Origin: Enchytraeus crypticus
Lineage: Eukaryota; Annelida; Clitellata; Enchytraeida; Enchytraeidae
DNA: 64,000 nt
Assembly (NCBI GenBank): GCA_905160935.1
Contig: CAJHZI010000679.1
Location: 50,001 to 114,000, forward strand
Direction of reading: 5' to 3'
In this document: positions 23,185-38,241 of the stretch, piece after piece
Layout: each line of letters starts with the position of its first letter
Position numbering within the stretch: position 1 is the stretch's first letter
Made by a program: the position numbers and the translations under genes
Notes under the pieces: model-generated
The model's input: the letters and a program-made list of their open reading frames with translations, nothing else
Told to the model about the DNA's origin: nothing
Databases searched by the model: none

Positions 23185-26100
23185 CTACACAACAACAACA
23201 ACAAGCTGTAGGAAAACAAGTGAGGGATTAGTAGTACTGTAGTACAAATAATTGTGAATACAGACAAATCATATTGTATAGTCACTGATACAAATTCTAT
23301 TCATCAGTATACTGTAGAAGTCACAAGTTTAAATCACTAGATACTGAAACTATATTATTCTCATACTACACACTCTGAGTTCTAAAGTCAGCCATGTTGT
23401 ACTAGTTACGCTGCTCCGGGATATTGAATCCACTGTACAGCTAATGGTAAGATTGTAAAAATTCCACATGTATAGAAAAGCATCATTTTACTAAGACAAC
23501 TTTTCAATCTAAATTTTATCAATGGAATATTTTTAATTAGGTATTCTTGATAGACTGTTAGGACAAAATTAATGTTCGGTCTTGATAGACCAGTTTTAAT
23601 TCTTGATTATTATAGAAAAATGTACAGAAAATTATCGTTTTACTAAAACAACTAAATTAATATCTGGCTGACACAGAGAAAAAGCCTTTCCTGCTAACAC
23701 TCAATGATTTTTAATTTGCACATTAACGATTTGTGTTTCGGTAAAACTGAAATTCCTACTAGTATTACTAATAGATCTTAATAGTATAAGTTACAATGGT
23801 AACAGTGATAGTAAGAGCAGAGAGAGAGGGACGTACTCTGCTCTAGTATCTCAGCCTCGCTCGTAGAGGCTGTGAGGAGCTGTTCTCTGCGATGAGCGCT
23901 CGCTGATAGTCGCTCCTGAGCAGACTTCATCGCTACCTTAGCTCTAGCATAGCGCTGCTGTAGAACAGCGTGCTTCTTCTTTAACTCACTCAGCTACAAT
24001 ACAGAGCAATACAATACAATACAGCACAATACAATACATCTACACAGCTACCTTAGCTGTAGCATAGCGCTGCTGTAGAACAGCGTGCTTCTTCAACTCA
24101 CTCAACTACAATACAATACAATACATCTACACAGCTACCTTAGCTCTAACATAGCGCTGCAGGGGCACATTCTGCTTCTTCTTTAGCTCACTAACTACAA
24201 AACAATACAGTAAAATGAACTACAATACAATGCAATACAGTAAAATAAACTACAATACAATGCAATACAGTAAAGTAAACTACAATACAATTAACATTAG
24301 CAACACGCTAGTAGATAGCTTTAATCACCTCACAGTAGGCTTCTAGCTTAGAAGCTAGAAGCCTACTTTTTAGGAAAGCTGTTTAAACATAAAGCATGCA
24401 AACTCTCTACTTGGTTAATGCAGCAAAAATACAATGAATTCATATCAAAGCAGTTTGTTTTTAGCATACATTGATTTCTTTTATAATTGTGCCCGTCACG
24501 CAAAACGGTATACACAAAGCACTAGCGCTACTGTGGCAGGTTGCATAGAGCAGTGCTTAAATAAACTGACTTATTAATATAGTTCATTATTTAATATATT
24601 ATTTATTATTTAACTTAAACGAATGGATAAACTTCATAGTCTATTCGTATCCCGACCCTGGTTAAACTGGGATTTAAGGGAAGATGTTGATGATGATTTA
24701 AGCATTTCACTTTCACTTTAGTCATTATTTTACCTCACTGATGATTCCGCTGTCGACAGAGGAAGATGAGCTACAGGAGAAGAGAGACAAGAGCCTGAGC
24801 TGCTCTGAGAGGAGCTGCTTGAGCTCATCACCTGCTCTTAACATCGTCTTCATGCAGCCTTCAGTCTACAACAACAACAACACCAACATCGTCTTCACAC
24901 ATCCATCAGTCTACAACAACAACAACATCGTCTTCATACATCCTTCAGCCTACAGCAACAACAACATCTTCATACATCCATCAATCTACAACAACAACAA
25001 TATCATCTTCATACATCCATCAGTCTACAGCAACAACAACATCTTCATACATCCATCAGTCTAAAACAACAACAACATCGTCTTCATACATCCTTCAGCC
25101 TACAGCAACAACAACATCTTCATACATCCATCAGTCTACAACAACAACAACATCATCTTCATACATCCATCAGTCTACAGCAACAACAACATCTTCATAC
25201 ATCCATCAGTCTAAAACAACAACAACAACATCGTCTTCATACATCCTTCAGTCTACAATAACAACAAAATCATCTTCATACATCCATCAGTCTGCAGCAA
25301 CAACAACAACATCGTATCATCTTCATACATTAGTCTACAATGTTTAACAACATCATATCTTCATCATATCATATCTTCTTTATGCATCCTTCAGTTTGTA
25401 AAGAAATTACTTTTGGTAAAATCAGAGCTGGTGTTGAAATAGCGTCAAGAAGGAACATCAACAACCGCAGGTAACGAGCAATCAAATAGTTTAACCAATA
25501 AGCAAATAATTAATTAATACTTCACTCGAAAGCGATGTCAGTGACGGGTGAGCCTAGGATTTGAACCCCGCCCATACTAACCCGCGGTCGAATATCTTAC
25601 CAACATCGCCACTGGCTCTAGACTAGTAAAACCTTCAACCGAACTCCACTACGTATAGTAGATAGCAAGAGGATCTAGAATTCTAAGCTAACCTTGGTAT
25701 CTTTAGCGCAGTGTGTAGAGAAAACCTTCAACTGAACTCCACAACGTAGATTAGATAGCTAGAGGATCTAGAACTATAAGCTAACCTTGGTATCTTTAGC
25801 GTAGTGTGTAGAGACACGTTGTCGCAGAGGATTGACCTGGGAGATGAGACTGTGTAGCTCAGACTGGCTTTTTTCTGTTCTCTCTCTCAGCCTCGTCAGC
25901 ACTGTCCAGTCAGCTACAGCGTATCTCAATGATCCATCAGCTACGCAGTCGTTCAATCAATCAATCAATCATTAGTCAGCTACAGCGTATCTCAACGAGC
26001 CCTCAGCTATGCAGTCAAACGTTCAATCAATCAATCAATGAATCGTTTAAAGAAATGAATAAATAAATAAATAAATCAATTAAGTTATCTGATTGATCAT

Positions 26101-29100
26101 CTGGTTACTTGGCTTGAGCCAGTGGCGATGTCGGTAAGATACTCGACCACGGATCAGTATGTGCAGGGTTTAAATCCTGGGCTCGCCCGTCTTTGACATC
26201 GCTTTCGAGTGAGGAAACTGACGTTAACATTAGCTGTTTTTATCTGCTCATTGCTGATTATTTTCACGTCTGAAACCTCTGATAACTTCTTGTTCTATAC
26301 TTTTATTTATTCATATCCCCTCTTTGAGATTTCTCAGAGACTTGAGCCCAGACTTTGCTTCATTCATTCTACTTTATTTGACATCCAAAACTTGTATTTT
26401 TTTTCTAAATTCCTCTAAAGATCATTTCGATTAAATGATAATAACAATAATAATATAATTAATTCTTTATAAATGAATTTAAAACTTCAACTACACATAA
26501 AATATGCATCGTATCTTCTTTCCACTAGTGAACTTGTCGACAATGAACCTATTTGATTTACTTCTGATAAAATAAGTATTCAAATCTCTACCTAAAACTA
26601 AATGACAATACATTTTTGATAATTACTATAGTTCATTAGTGAATCATATCAAAGCTAGCATATACAGGCATCTTTAAATTAACACACACTGTAGAGAGTA
26701 TTAAACTTACTGACATATTATTAATATTAATATAATTTATATACTATATTAATATAATATAAATTTAAAAAACTTAATATAAAATAATATAATTAATGTT
26801 ATTAATATATAATTAATAGTATTAAAGTTACTAGCTTAAGAACAGTAAACAAATAATTTTAATTTTACAACAACAATGGAGAAGTCATATAAATAAACAA
26901 ACCCTTTTCATAGGCAGTGGAAGGAACAGAACGCTTGTACTTGCTGTGGTGACTGGAGTATTCGTTGAGTTTATCGCACAGCTGATTACTGTTCTCCACC
27001 GTTCTCTCGAGCTGTTGCCTCAACGCTCTCATCTCCTGAGCTATATCTCCCAACTCCAACTCACCATTAACTTCATTGCCTCGTACAACAAGTTTGGAAT
27101 TGTTCTCTTTATTGGCGGTCATTCTTTTTGAAAAATCTTTCAGGAGTTTTTCAAATCTGTAGAAAGGATAAAAATATACAGTTTACATGGTGTTATCTAT
27201 TATTTACTATAATAGATAACACATTATTATTTACATTGTGTTACTATTATTTATCAAATGTTATATTAAGATATCAAACATAATCTAGTAATTAATTACT
27301 CAGTCAACGAATAACACAAGTTCTTGTCAGTACAGACATTCATCATCATCATCATCATCATCTTCCCTTGAATCCCAGTTTAACCAGGGTCGGGATACAA
27401 ATAGACTGTCTCAAATCCACTCTGTCCTACACCACATCACCAGTCAATCCCCTACGTCAGTACAGGCGTTACTTAAACTTATTTGAGTCTTTTAGACCTT
27501 GAGCCCGCTAATCTAAAAAATGACTCTTCAGTTCACAACTGATTTATTTTTCATAAAGTCAAGTACAATCCTGTGCTCAGTTTCACAGTTGAGTGAATTT
27601 TAAAAAATCATGTAGGATAGATGAGAATGACCACAACCAGCCTGTAAAACTAGACCACAATGAATTTAAAAATGTGTGACCAACAGACAATAAAATATGT
27701 ATACAACAGACAATAATTTTATCACGAAAGCAGAAAATGAATAAATACAAATAATAGGTAAAACATGCACAATATAAAGCAATAAAAATTCATACAAACA
27801 AAATGCAAAACAAGAAAACAAATACATAATAAAGAAAATAAATTGATGATACGATACAGAAGGAAACATAGAAGAGACTACTAACACGAGGAGTTGACTC
27901 TGAGACGATGATATCGCCGCAGTCAAATCTCTCCTACGCAAGATCTCATTCGCTATCCACTGTGCCTCATCACTATCAGAGTTCCAAACAGACTTTCCAA
28001 CATCCGACCCCTCGTTAAACCGCTCTCCTACCATTGTCTGCGATATTCTCGTGCGATATTTGACTTCTCTCTCTGAGAAGCTCTGAGGTGGATTATCCAT
28101 CCTTTCCAGTTGTCTTGACGCGTGGCAGGAGGAAGGTCTTGCTACCAGCTCTCCATCGTGCGTTGGAATGTGATCCGAGCCGCTGGAAACATGCCTCCTC
28201 CTAGCCTCCCTCCCCTGCACTGGTCTGGGTAGAAAGCTTGTCCCACGTTCAGTACTGTCTGCCCTCAGTCTGGCAGCCCTCGAGGAGCCGTCCACAGAAC
28301 CTGTGCTGCCCATGTTATTGGCATTGTTGAGATCTGGGATAACAGAGTCAGTGGCAGAACTGGCTCTGCAGTCAGCACTGTTGGATCTTCTGCTGCAGTC
28401 TGTAGCACCCTTATGATTGGTATTGTTGAGATGAGATGTTTGATTGGACACAGAGAAATGTTTGATCACCAGGGGGCCAGAGGGTTGTTGCTCGAGGTTC
28501 TCACAGCGTCTCAGCAGATTCTTTATCGTCTGCTTCTTGTCGTTCAGCTCTTCGTTCAATCTGCAGAAACACCAAGAGTTATACAAAATGTACCATTGAT
28601 GTAATGATTCAAGCTGAAATATATAAATAACTGAATAAATATTTAGTTAATGGACTACACTGATGTACAAAATGTAGTTAAAGTTGTCCTTCCTGACAGC
28701 TTACAACAAAATTATCTAAAACTAAATTATCCAGTGCAGAAGTTCGCGAAATCAGCTAGATCTGCTGCATGAATCGTGTGTACCAAATCTCATGCCCACA
28801 TATATTATTAAATCTCGTTACTCCTGGAAAAAAGATACAAATTTATATGAAAAATACAACATCAGCTTAGACATCATCGTAAGATAATGCTCCATAAACT
28901 TTTAATTAATCATGCAATTAATTATTTAACACGAATTATAGAAAGAGGACTTAAAATTACAAAAATTAAACAGACTACATTTATTTTAAAATACGACAAC
29001 CGCAAACGAGAAATCAGCATGAGATAACGCTCCATAAACTTGTAATAATCATGTAATTAATTATTATTTAACAGGAATGACAGGAAGATGACTAACCTGT

Positions 29101-32100
29101 GCAGCTCTGCTCTCATCTGCTCCGCCTCTCTCTGATTACTCTTTACCAGCTTCTTCAATTCACCCAACTCTGACTCGTCCGCACCTGACCTCTGACCTTT
29201 AACCTCTACGACTTCCTTTAACCTCTTAACCTCTTCCTCGTATCTCATTCTCTCTCTCTTCTCCACCTCCTCCAGTCTCCGCTCGTACTTCAATCTCTCC
29301 CGCTCCTCCGATCTTTCCCTCCCTAGCTCAATCTCCTTCTCAACTCTCTCCCTCTGAATCACCGCCTCTTGTTCCAGCTCTCTAATCTTGTTACTGATTC
29401 TTTCCCTCTCTTCCTGCAGCTTCCGCTTCAACAGTTCAACGTTCTTCGTGACGCTGCTCAGCTCCGTTGTCATGACAACGATCGTGTTCTGACGACACTG
29501 GTCGGGTTCATCGACTATGGAGGTAACTTCCTCTTCCATCCAGCGTAGAGCCGCCTCGGCGATGGCTCTAGCCTGCCGCTCAGAGCACAGTTCTTCCTGT
29601 AACAACACCGTCTCGCTCTTTAACAGAGCCAGTCTGGTCTCTATGTCTCTATCTTCCACTGTCCTACTATGAGATTTGGCCCCAATATTCTCTTTCGTCA
29701 AAACACTCAGCTTGGTTTTTAGACTTTGAATTTCTTTCTGAAGTGCCTCTACCTCTTGCCTTATTTCAGCCCTGACATTGATTTCCGTTTGCTTCACCGC
29801 TTCTCTCACTCTATCTGTATCTCTCTTCGAGGTTGATCTCTCTCCATCGTTCAGCATCTTATCATTTGTTTGGATCTCTTTTCTAATCTCCGACAGTTCT
29901 TTAGTCAATCTATTTATCTCTTTCTCATACTCTCTCTTTATCCTCTCCTCTGTCTCTCTAACCGTCTCTCTCTCACTCTGCTTCTCTACCTCTCGTTTCT
30001 CTTCTTTAAGTCTGATACTCTCGTTCAGCTGCTCTAAAGCAATCAAAATCTTCGACCTGGCTGCCTCAGATTTCTCTAATTCTTTCTTTAAACTGGAGAT
30101 TTCCTTCAGGTATTTGTTTGATTCACCTCTCACAGTGGTCACCTCCTCAGAGTGATTATCTGTAACTACGCTAGGTCGGTACTGAAGTGATTTCCCCCTC
30201 ACATCTTCACTACTGTCACGATCAGCGCTTCTTTTTCTTTCTATACTATTTGTGAGATTATCCGAGCGGCTAGTCCCTACACTGACAACAACTCTGCCGC
30301 AGTCGCTATGCTGACTACCGCTACCACTCCGCTCACTATCGGAATGACTGATATCACTTCGAGGCACAGATTTACGGCTACTATCACTGGCATGGTTGGC
30401 TTCATTTCGGATTACATCGCGGCAAGCGGTGGAATCAAGTCGGCCAGCGTCATTGTGATTATCAGCTACACGTTGGCCGATGTCAGAATGTCTGAATCTC
30501 TCATCACCCAGATGACTAATGCTGAATGAGCCTGAATCTATCAGACTTGAATTCCTGGCTCTAACTGCCTCTTCTTTTAGCGTACTTATCTCTTCGGCCA
30601 TCTGATCCATCTTTCTTAATAATACATCGCGTTCTAGCCTCATCGACTCAAACTCTGCCCTCGAATCATCGTTCTTTACCCTCTGAATGCGCTTCAGCTC
30701 TTCAATTAACTTCTCTATATCTCCTTCTTGTTCCATTATCTTGTTCTGTAGCTCGTGTTTCTCCTCCTGAAGAGCATTGAAATCTCGTTCGAGAGCCTTG
30801 AACTGCTGCGACAGCTTGGTTACACGCGACTCTTCTTTAATTCTAAGTTGAGAGATTTCCTGCTGAATGCTGTACAGATCTTGCTCAAGCATTTGACGCT
30901 GTTGAGACAGCGATGCAATGCGCTGTTCTTGTTTTACTTCTCTTTCGCGCTCTTCCACCTCGCGTTCACCCAGTCGCTGCTCTAGATCAGAGATCTTTCT
31001 GTACTGATCGGCCTCTACAGCTCTCAGTCGTTCTATCGTGTTGCTCTGCTCGCTCACAAACTGCTCCTGATGAGCCAGTTCTTTAGTCTGCTCTGCTATC
31101 ACATGCTCCTGCTCAATGAGCTGCTTCATTCGCTCATCACTACTTCGCTCCTGCTCTTTCAACCGCTCCTCCCTCTCTTTCAGTCGAGACTTCTGCTCAT
31201 TGAGACTTTCCTCTCGCTCAACGAGTGTCCTCATGTATTCACCCTTGCCTTGCTCATGCTCCCTGAGCCGCTGCTCCTGTTCTAACACAACGGTCTCCAG
31301 GCGAGACTTGACACTGATCAGCTCTTGACACTTTAGTCTGGTGCGCTGCTCCTCAGCAGACAGTTCAGAGATCTTAGTCTGGTACTCGCCCACTGTCCCC
31401 CGCAGTCTGCTCAGCTGATCGGCCACAGCTGAGTCATCTCTCTCTGACAGGCTCTTCGTTAGTCTGAGCAACAACAACAACAACAGTGGCTTGCTTATTG
31501 TAATTGTTAACAACTCTAAATATTTATTTCAATGAATGTGATGGGGGACGTTCCTGACATCATCCTTGTATGAGGAAATGGACGTTAAACTTTTATTATT
31601 ATTTATTAATTTCTAAAATACCAAAAATCTCTAAAATATTTACTCATTAACTGCTAGAATAGCACAGTATAATTAGCCGCAATTAAATATAATCAGTTAC
31701 GACGAATAATGCTGCTCATATATAAATGTATGTTAATAATTAATCAATTATTATTATTATTATCTTCATTAACATAAAAATGCTGCACGTTGATGTGATA
31801 ACGATGATCATAATGGTGCTACGACTGATTAGCACCTCCCACTGTTAACATGAGCTATGGATTAAATGTCAAAATCTTCAACTAGAAATATCTAAGATAG
31901 GCGTATATGATATATCTCAGCGAAATTCTATTTAGCAAACAATGCTTGGATCACAGTCGTTCATACAGCTTTAACCAACGACATCTGATTTATCAAATTT
32001 CCCATGCACTATATTTATTACAGGAAAACCTACCAATTAAAACTGACAAGATTAATAGAGAGAAAGAGAGAGAGAACTATGTTTATTCGATATACTCAAA

Positions 32101-35100
32101 ATATACAGTGACATACACAAACAAGGCCGTGAAAGAGGTCACAAGTAACCTATCTAGTTGACCACCTAATAAGTGAAAAGTAATTAATTAAAGATAACTA
32201 AAGACAATTAAGCAATGATTATTGATTTATATTTTTTACAAATTGTGCAATCCTACTAAAGTTGCACTTCAAAGTTGGTATAAATTATCAGAAATTACTT
32301 ATCAATATCATATAATTTTTAGAGTTATTTTTGTAAGCAAAATCAAATAAGTAGGCTATCAGATCAATCCAGAATAATTACATACCTCTTACACTCTTCC
32401 TCTGCCTGCGAGGCAGTGTTTCGAGCAGCTTCTAAATCAGCGTTAGCTTGTTCCAGTTCTCTGTTAGATTGTTCCAGTTCACCGTTAGCTTGTTCCAGTT
32501 CTCTGCGCAGTGAGCAGAGCTCACGCTGAGTGACGTCATGTCTACGCGTGACGTCAGCTGCTGCTGCCTCGGCCAATGAGAGCCTGGCAGTGAGCTCCAC
32601 GTAGGATTGGATCAACACCTCTCTGGGCAGGCTCAGCAGTGAGTCACCCGCGGTTGATGCGCTGAAATAAGTCAAAAAAGTAAACACGCACGTTAAACAC
32701 GTTGTAGTAAAATTAGCAACAACGTTGATAACTATCACTTTTAATACCACATGTTTAAACCGTTACGCAATTTAGTAGCACTTAAAGCTCAGATTACATC
32801 ACATGCTCTCAAAGTAAGGAAAATTGCACTAAAAAATTAACTGTTTTTAACAGATGTCTGATAAAATAAATAATAATAACACATTATAGTGAAATGATCA
32901 ACTATGTTGATATCTTTCACTTCTAGTACTACATGTTATATCCTTCCGACTTCGCCACTGGCTGGAGCCAGTGGCGAAGTCGGTAAGATACTCGACCGCG
33001 GATCAGTAGGTGCTGGGTTCAAATCCTGGGCTTGCCCGTCACTGACATCGCTTTCGAGTGAGGAAACTGACGTTAACCTTAGCTTTACCAGCTTTATCCG
33101 TTAGGCAATTTAGTCCATTTTCCGTGTAGCCAATCCAGTGAAATGTCCGAGATTTTACTCTCAGATCAGCACGGCTGGGATTCGAACCCACGAGAGTTCA
33201 ATTAACCTCAGGGTCTGTCTTTTAAAACTTCATGACGTTATCTACACCCTTAACCATTGCGCTATTGAGACATTCTAAAAATTAGAGATGCTAATATACA
33301 CTAAATTACCCTCTATGCACACTACAATCATATATATTAAATTATTCCCTCTCTAAGAGTATTTTAGAAATGTAGGTCTACAGATATAACTCATTCCAAT
33401 TTTTTAACAACTGGTTTTTCATGTAATTATATTCAAATAAAGATGACAATGAAAGTAAAAACCAATCTATACAAAGCACACACCTCTCAAGACTTAGTCT
33501 GTCTGCTTCAAGCCCTGCTAAGTTTTGAGATGATAACTTATCTAGAGCGACAGCTCCCATCTTAACATCCTCAGCAGCTAACACTGCGTATGAGCTCAGC
33601 GCAGGCTCAAGGGTACCTCCACGTAACAGCTGCTCTAAATGACTTACCTCCAGCATGTGCTCATCATCTACATCAATCAATCACCTAGTCAATCAATGCA
33701 GCAACAACCACAACAAGTGACAGAGAACAAAGTTTAGACATGTGCAGAAATTTCTCACACTAAATTTTCTAAATTAATTATTCTAGCGTCTGTGAATAAA
33801 AAAAAAAATTACATGATATATTTATATAATTACATTGTATTATATGTTTTTACAGTTTAGTATCGTTTATTTGTTCATCACAGCACAAATTGTACAAACA
33901 ATAGGAACGTGCATGTAGTTAGATAAACAAATAACAATACAAAAGAGGCTACCATACCTGTTTTATCCAGTGTCGTGCTACCAATGTTAGCCAGTAGCCC
34001 CAGCGTGTTATCCAGACAAGACTTGACCTCATCCACGCTGACATTGAGCTCTGTGGTAGGCTGATCTAGCCGAGTAGGAATGATACGCCTTAAGAAGAGC
34101 GTAAGCTCCTCCAGACGTTTTCTCATCATTTCATTACGAGCTTTTGACTCCTTCAACTCTCTGCGTAGAGCATCACCATCCTCTCTCGCAGCCTACGTCA
34201 ATCAATCAATTAATTAAACGGTGTTCAGTGATCGTTTAATAGTCCACCAACTTGACATTAATATAGGAAAATTTAAGTATTAGTCTTTTAGGCTTTAAAG
34301 CAACTGCGGCTCAAAATTAAAGCATAAGACAAGACTGTGGGGGCTACAGAATCTGTAGATTGCCACAGAACGGCACAGATGTAACACTGGCCTTTTAAAG
34401 AGCTTTTTCCTGTGATTAACATAATTTTCTAAAAAAAGTACCACATATCCAAGTGTTACTTTCTAAAAGTAATATATAATATCATAAAGGTATCAGAATA
34501 TTAAATAATATTATACATTAGTTGTAAATAGAGATGATACTGCCCCTAAGACAAGAGAACATCAAACTAAGCTAAGTACTCTCAGTTTGATAGTCATGGT
34601 GGGATTTAGCGCACTTGATTTAATTACATGTCAATAATTGAAGTTAAGCTACATTGGCCTCGGTTAGTACTTTGTGAGTGCCCACCTTGGAAGACCTAGC
34701 ATTAATAGCTATGAAGGAAAAATCCCAGAGTGTTGGGAGGTTATTTTTACATCCGCGCCGGCTGCCTTCAAAAGGCAATGGTTACTAATAACCATGGAGA
34801 GGAAGTAGAAAATGTGCTTTAAACAAGCATATGTGCTTCTTGACCCAGCGTGCCGTTATGTCATCGACTGGTACTTACCTTAACAAGTGCAGCAACGCTG
34901 GTGCTCTGTCCCAGACTAACAAGCAACGAAGAGTGTCCAGCCTGTATCGACCCATCAGTCAGGTTTAGCACGGTGGAGTTGAGCGAGTTAATACCAGACA
35001 AGTCCAGGCTCATTCTTCCGCTCAATCTCTTATTCTCTATCAGGCTTAACTCCAGCTGTCTCTTCAAATGATCCACCTCTTCCTGCAGGCCGGTGAAAGC

Positions 35101-38100
35101 TCTACGATTGGCTGCCTGCGTAATCGCAAACGGAGTACTGTGATTGGACGCAAAGTAGGCAGCCTGTGGAATCGATGCTAACACCCGCTGTTTCGTTGTT
35201 TCCGCCTGCGTCAGCTTTTCTCTCAATATTCTAATCTGTTCACGAAGTTCCGTAAGATCCGATGTCTTACCAAAATCTTTAAAAAGCATCGATTCTCTGC
35301 CCGTTTCTCCAGCTACACCAACAGCGGATCCGCGCTGATCTACTCCACTATAAATGCGATCTTCCTGTACACCAAGTGAGCCAGACAAGATTCCATCTCC
35401 GCCTCGTCTACTGTAATGACATTCAGCATCTTTCTTTAACGATGCGCCCTCAAGCAGCGACAATCCGGTCGCCGATGTGCCTCTGTCGATCCTGTCAGTC
35501 GCTAGCGTCTCTCTGGCACTGATCATCTGCTTCAGGCTGCAGACTTCGTTCGCCAAATCAAAGATGAGCTGAGGATCAAAGTCACCGCTCGTGTTGAGCT
35601 CTATGTGACGCCTGAGCGCCTTGTTAGCTTTCTCTAACCGCTGCAGGTCCGCTCTCATCATCATCATCTCTTTGACGATGTCGTGCGAGTCCCCCGCAGT
35701 TACAGCGGCTGAGGCAAGCTTAAGTTCCTGAGGGGACCCCAGAGTCCCGCTGCTGATATCAGGAACGCTGCTGCTTAAACGCCTCGACTTCATCATACTG
35801 TTGTACTGAGCTACACGGGATAGAGACTGCCTAGTGACCGATGGTCTGTTCGTCATTCCTAGCGAAATATCTCCAGCGAATGCTCGATTTCTAGCAAAAC
35901 ACTTAGCAAAAGATGCGTCTGATTGGTTGGCTGCTTCAAAGTCTTCATATAGCGGAATTATCAGGGCAGCATCGGTGAATCCAGTTTGCTTACGAGTGAA
36001 ACAAAGATCATTCGATTCTTGGACTGTTTCACCGACGTCCTCTGTTAAACCAAGACGTTCTAGGCTGCTAACTTTAACAAGATCCCCTGAGTACAAAGTA
36101 TCCCCAGCTTTTTCGTGCTGCAGTAAACTGTGTTCATTCCCATCAGCATATCTGGGAGGAAAGTCTTCAAACCCATATTGACCGTGCACAGGCTGATTGT
36201 CCCCTCCGAATCCACCAGAGTGAGAATTCTTAAAACCAATCTCTTTGGATCTTGACAGATCCTCATTAGTGATGTAACCCAGAGGGCTTTCCTCAGGTGA
36301 ACTATAGCATGGCAGACCATCGTCCGGATAATTAACAAGGATTGATCTCTCCAGTCCTCCAGTGATCTGATCAACCTTTCTAGCGGCCTTACCTACAAAA
36401 AGATAAACAGAAATATACAGAATACAGCGTAATAAACAGGCACATAAAAAATTAAATAAAAATCGAACTAAAAAGCAGCATTACTGCAGCTGTCAGGATT
36501 TCAGATAAAATACACACAGACCACAATACATCACAAATCAATTAATGTTTAGTCACAAATTCACAAAATAAAGCATATTTATATGAGATCATTTTTAGCG
36601 GTTGGTATATCCACTTAGCAAGTCAAACTAGATTTATTATTTTTAAATTAAAGAGCTAGATGCTAATTGCTGCTGGTTAAGGACTATGGAAGAAAACAAC
36701 AAATCGTATTTAGAAGATTAAACCCATTCATGTGCTAGAACATTCATTAGTTATCAGGCACCAGAGGATCCCTGGTAATAGTAACTGGTTGAAGCCAGTG
36801 GCGATGTCAGTACGTTATTCGATCGCGGATCAGTATGTGTGGGGCTCAAATCCTGGGCTCTCCCGTCAATGACATCGCTTTCGAGTGAGGAAACTGACGT
36901 TAACATTAGTATATACAGCCTTAGTCAGTCAAATATGATAATTAATTAATCTAATTAATTAATTAAAGAGAACTCCGGTAGTATTGCAAACAATTTTTTG
37001 CTAGACAAGAGTTACGTCAAAAATAAAGTTTTATAAGCGCTGCTAAAGCCGAGTCTCCGTACAAAGTCCCCAACCATGCCTACAGGTTGCAGGACATTAA
37101 ATGTTCACTCTGTGTTGTATTGCGATATCTACTGTAACTTAATTTACGAGACAAGGTATACCTCAGAAGTCAAAACAAATATCGTTAGACACTATTCATG
37201 AGTTAGAACCAACCTGGTCGACAGGAAGTAGCATCAGCTCGCGGCAACACAAGCTGATCCCCAGCAGCCGCAGCTGCTGCATCATTTCCTGTAGCGTGAT
37301 TGACCAGTGGAACCTGTCTAACAGTTCTAAAATATCCTGCATCGTTGTACGTATAGTCCCCACCGCTAGTGTCGCTCTGGTTCTGAAGATTTGTTCTCAA
37401 TGCGCTGCAGTAGTCACCCGGGCTAGTGTGAGCTAGACGCGAGTTCTGGTGGACGCTAGAGGTCGTAAGATCTTGCCCCAGTTCTTTGTCGACCTCATCG
37501 TGCCCACGCCTGACGCTACAGAGTGCATAAACCCGCGGCGTTCCAGACGTAAGCTGACTTATCTGTAGCTCACCGCCTGGACTGATGTCGTTGTACACCA
37601 CTCCACGCTGACTGAACGGAGATTGGAGTAACCGTGGCGATACAAACTGACTGATCTCATCCTGTTCCAACATCGGAAGTGAGTGCCTTCTTCTGTGAGT
37701 GCCTATACCCAAATATCAAACATAACGATTAATACTCTACAATTATCACAAAGAGCTACTTACATCTTAAACTTATTAGTGTAAAGAAACAAAATGTAAG
37801 GGTTGTCCAATCAAAAATTATAATAATTATAATTACAATAAATATAAAGAGTTAGAACTGTACTTACATCTTAAACTTATTAATGTAAAGAAACAAAAGC
37901 GAGCTTGGGGAGCTGTCCAACCAATCACAATATAGAATGCTTTTAAGTTAAGGTTAAACTAAATTTTGAGGCAATTTAACAATGACCCTTTCCCATGGTA
38001 ACAGTACAATTGACATTTTTCAATTTGTCTCTTTCTTTTGCTTATATATATATATATATATATATAAATGATATATTGAGGATAAAATTTTACTAGTCAT

Positions 38101-38201
38101 TAAGTAACATCGTCCTGATTTGACCTATTTTAAAGTTCAGTAGCCTTAATCATCTCCTAACTTTATCCCAAATCCTAACCACAGGGCATACAAATAAATA
38201 A

Positions 38202-38241
<40 letters not shown>

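Noticed and set aside
24741..25064. Plus-strand Asn/His-rich repetitive frame
   Set aside because: Translation of the exon-edge array; the real coding strand here is minus (exon 23).
29778..31328. Several plus-strand Leu/Ser/Phe-rich frames
   Set aside because: Antisense of the Glu/Lys/Arg-rich coiled coil in exon 19.
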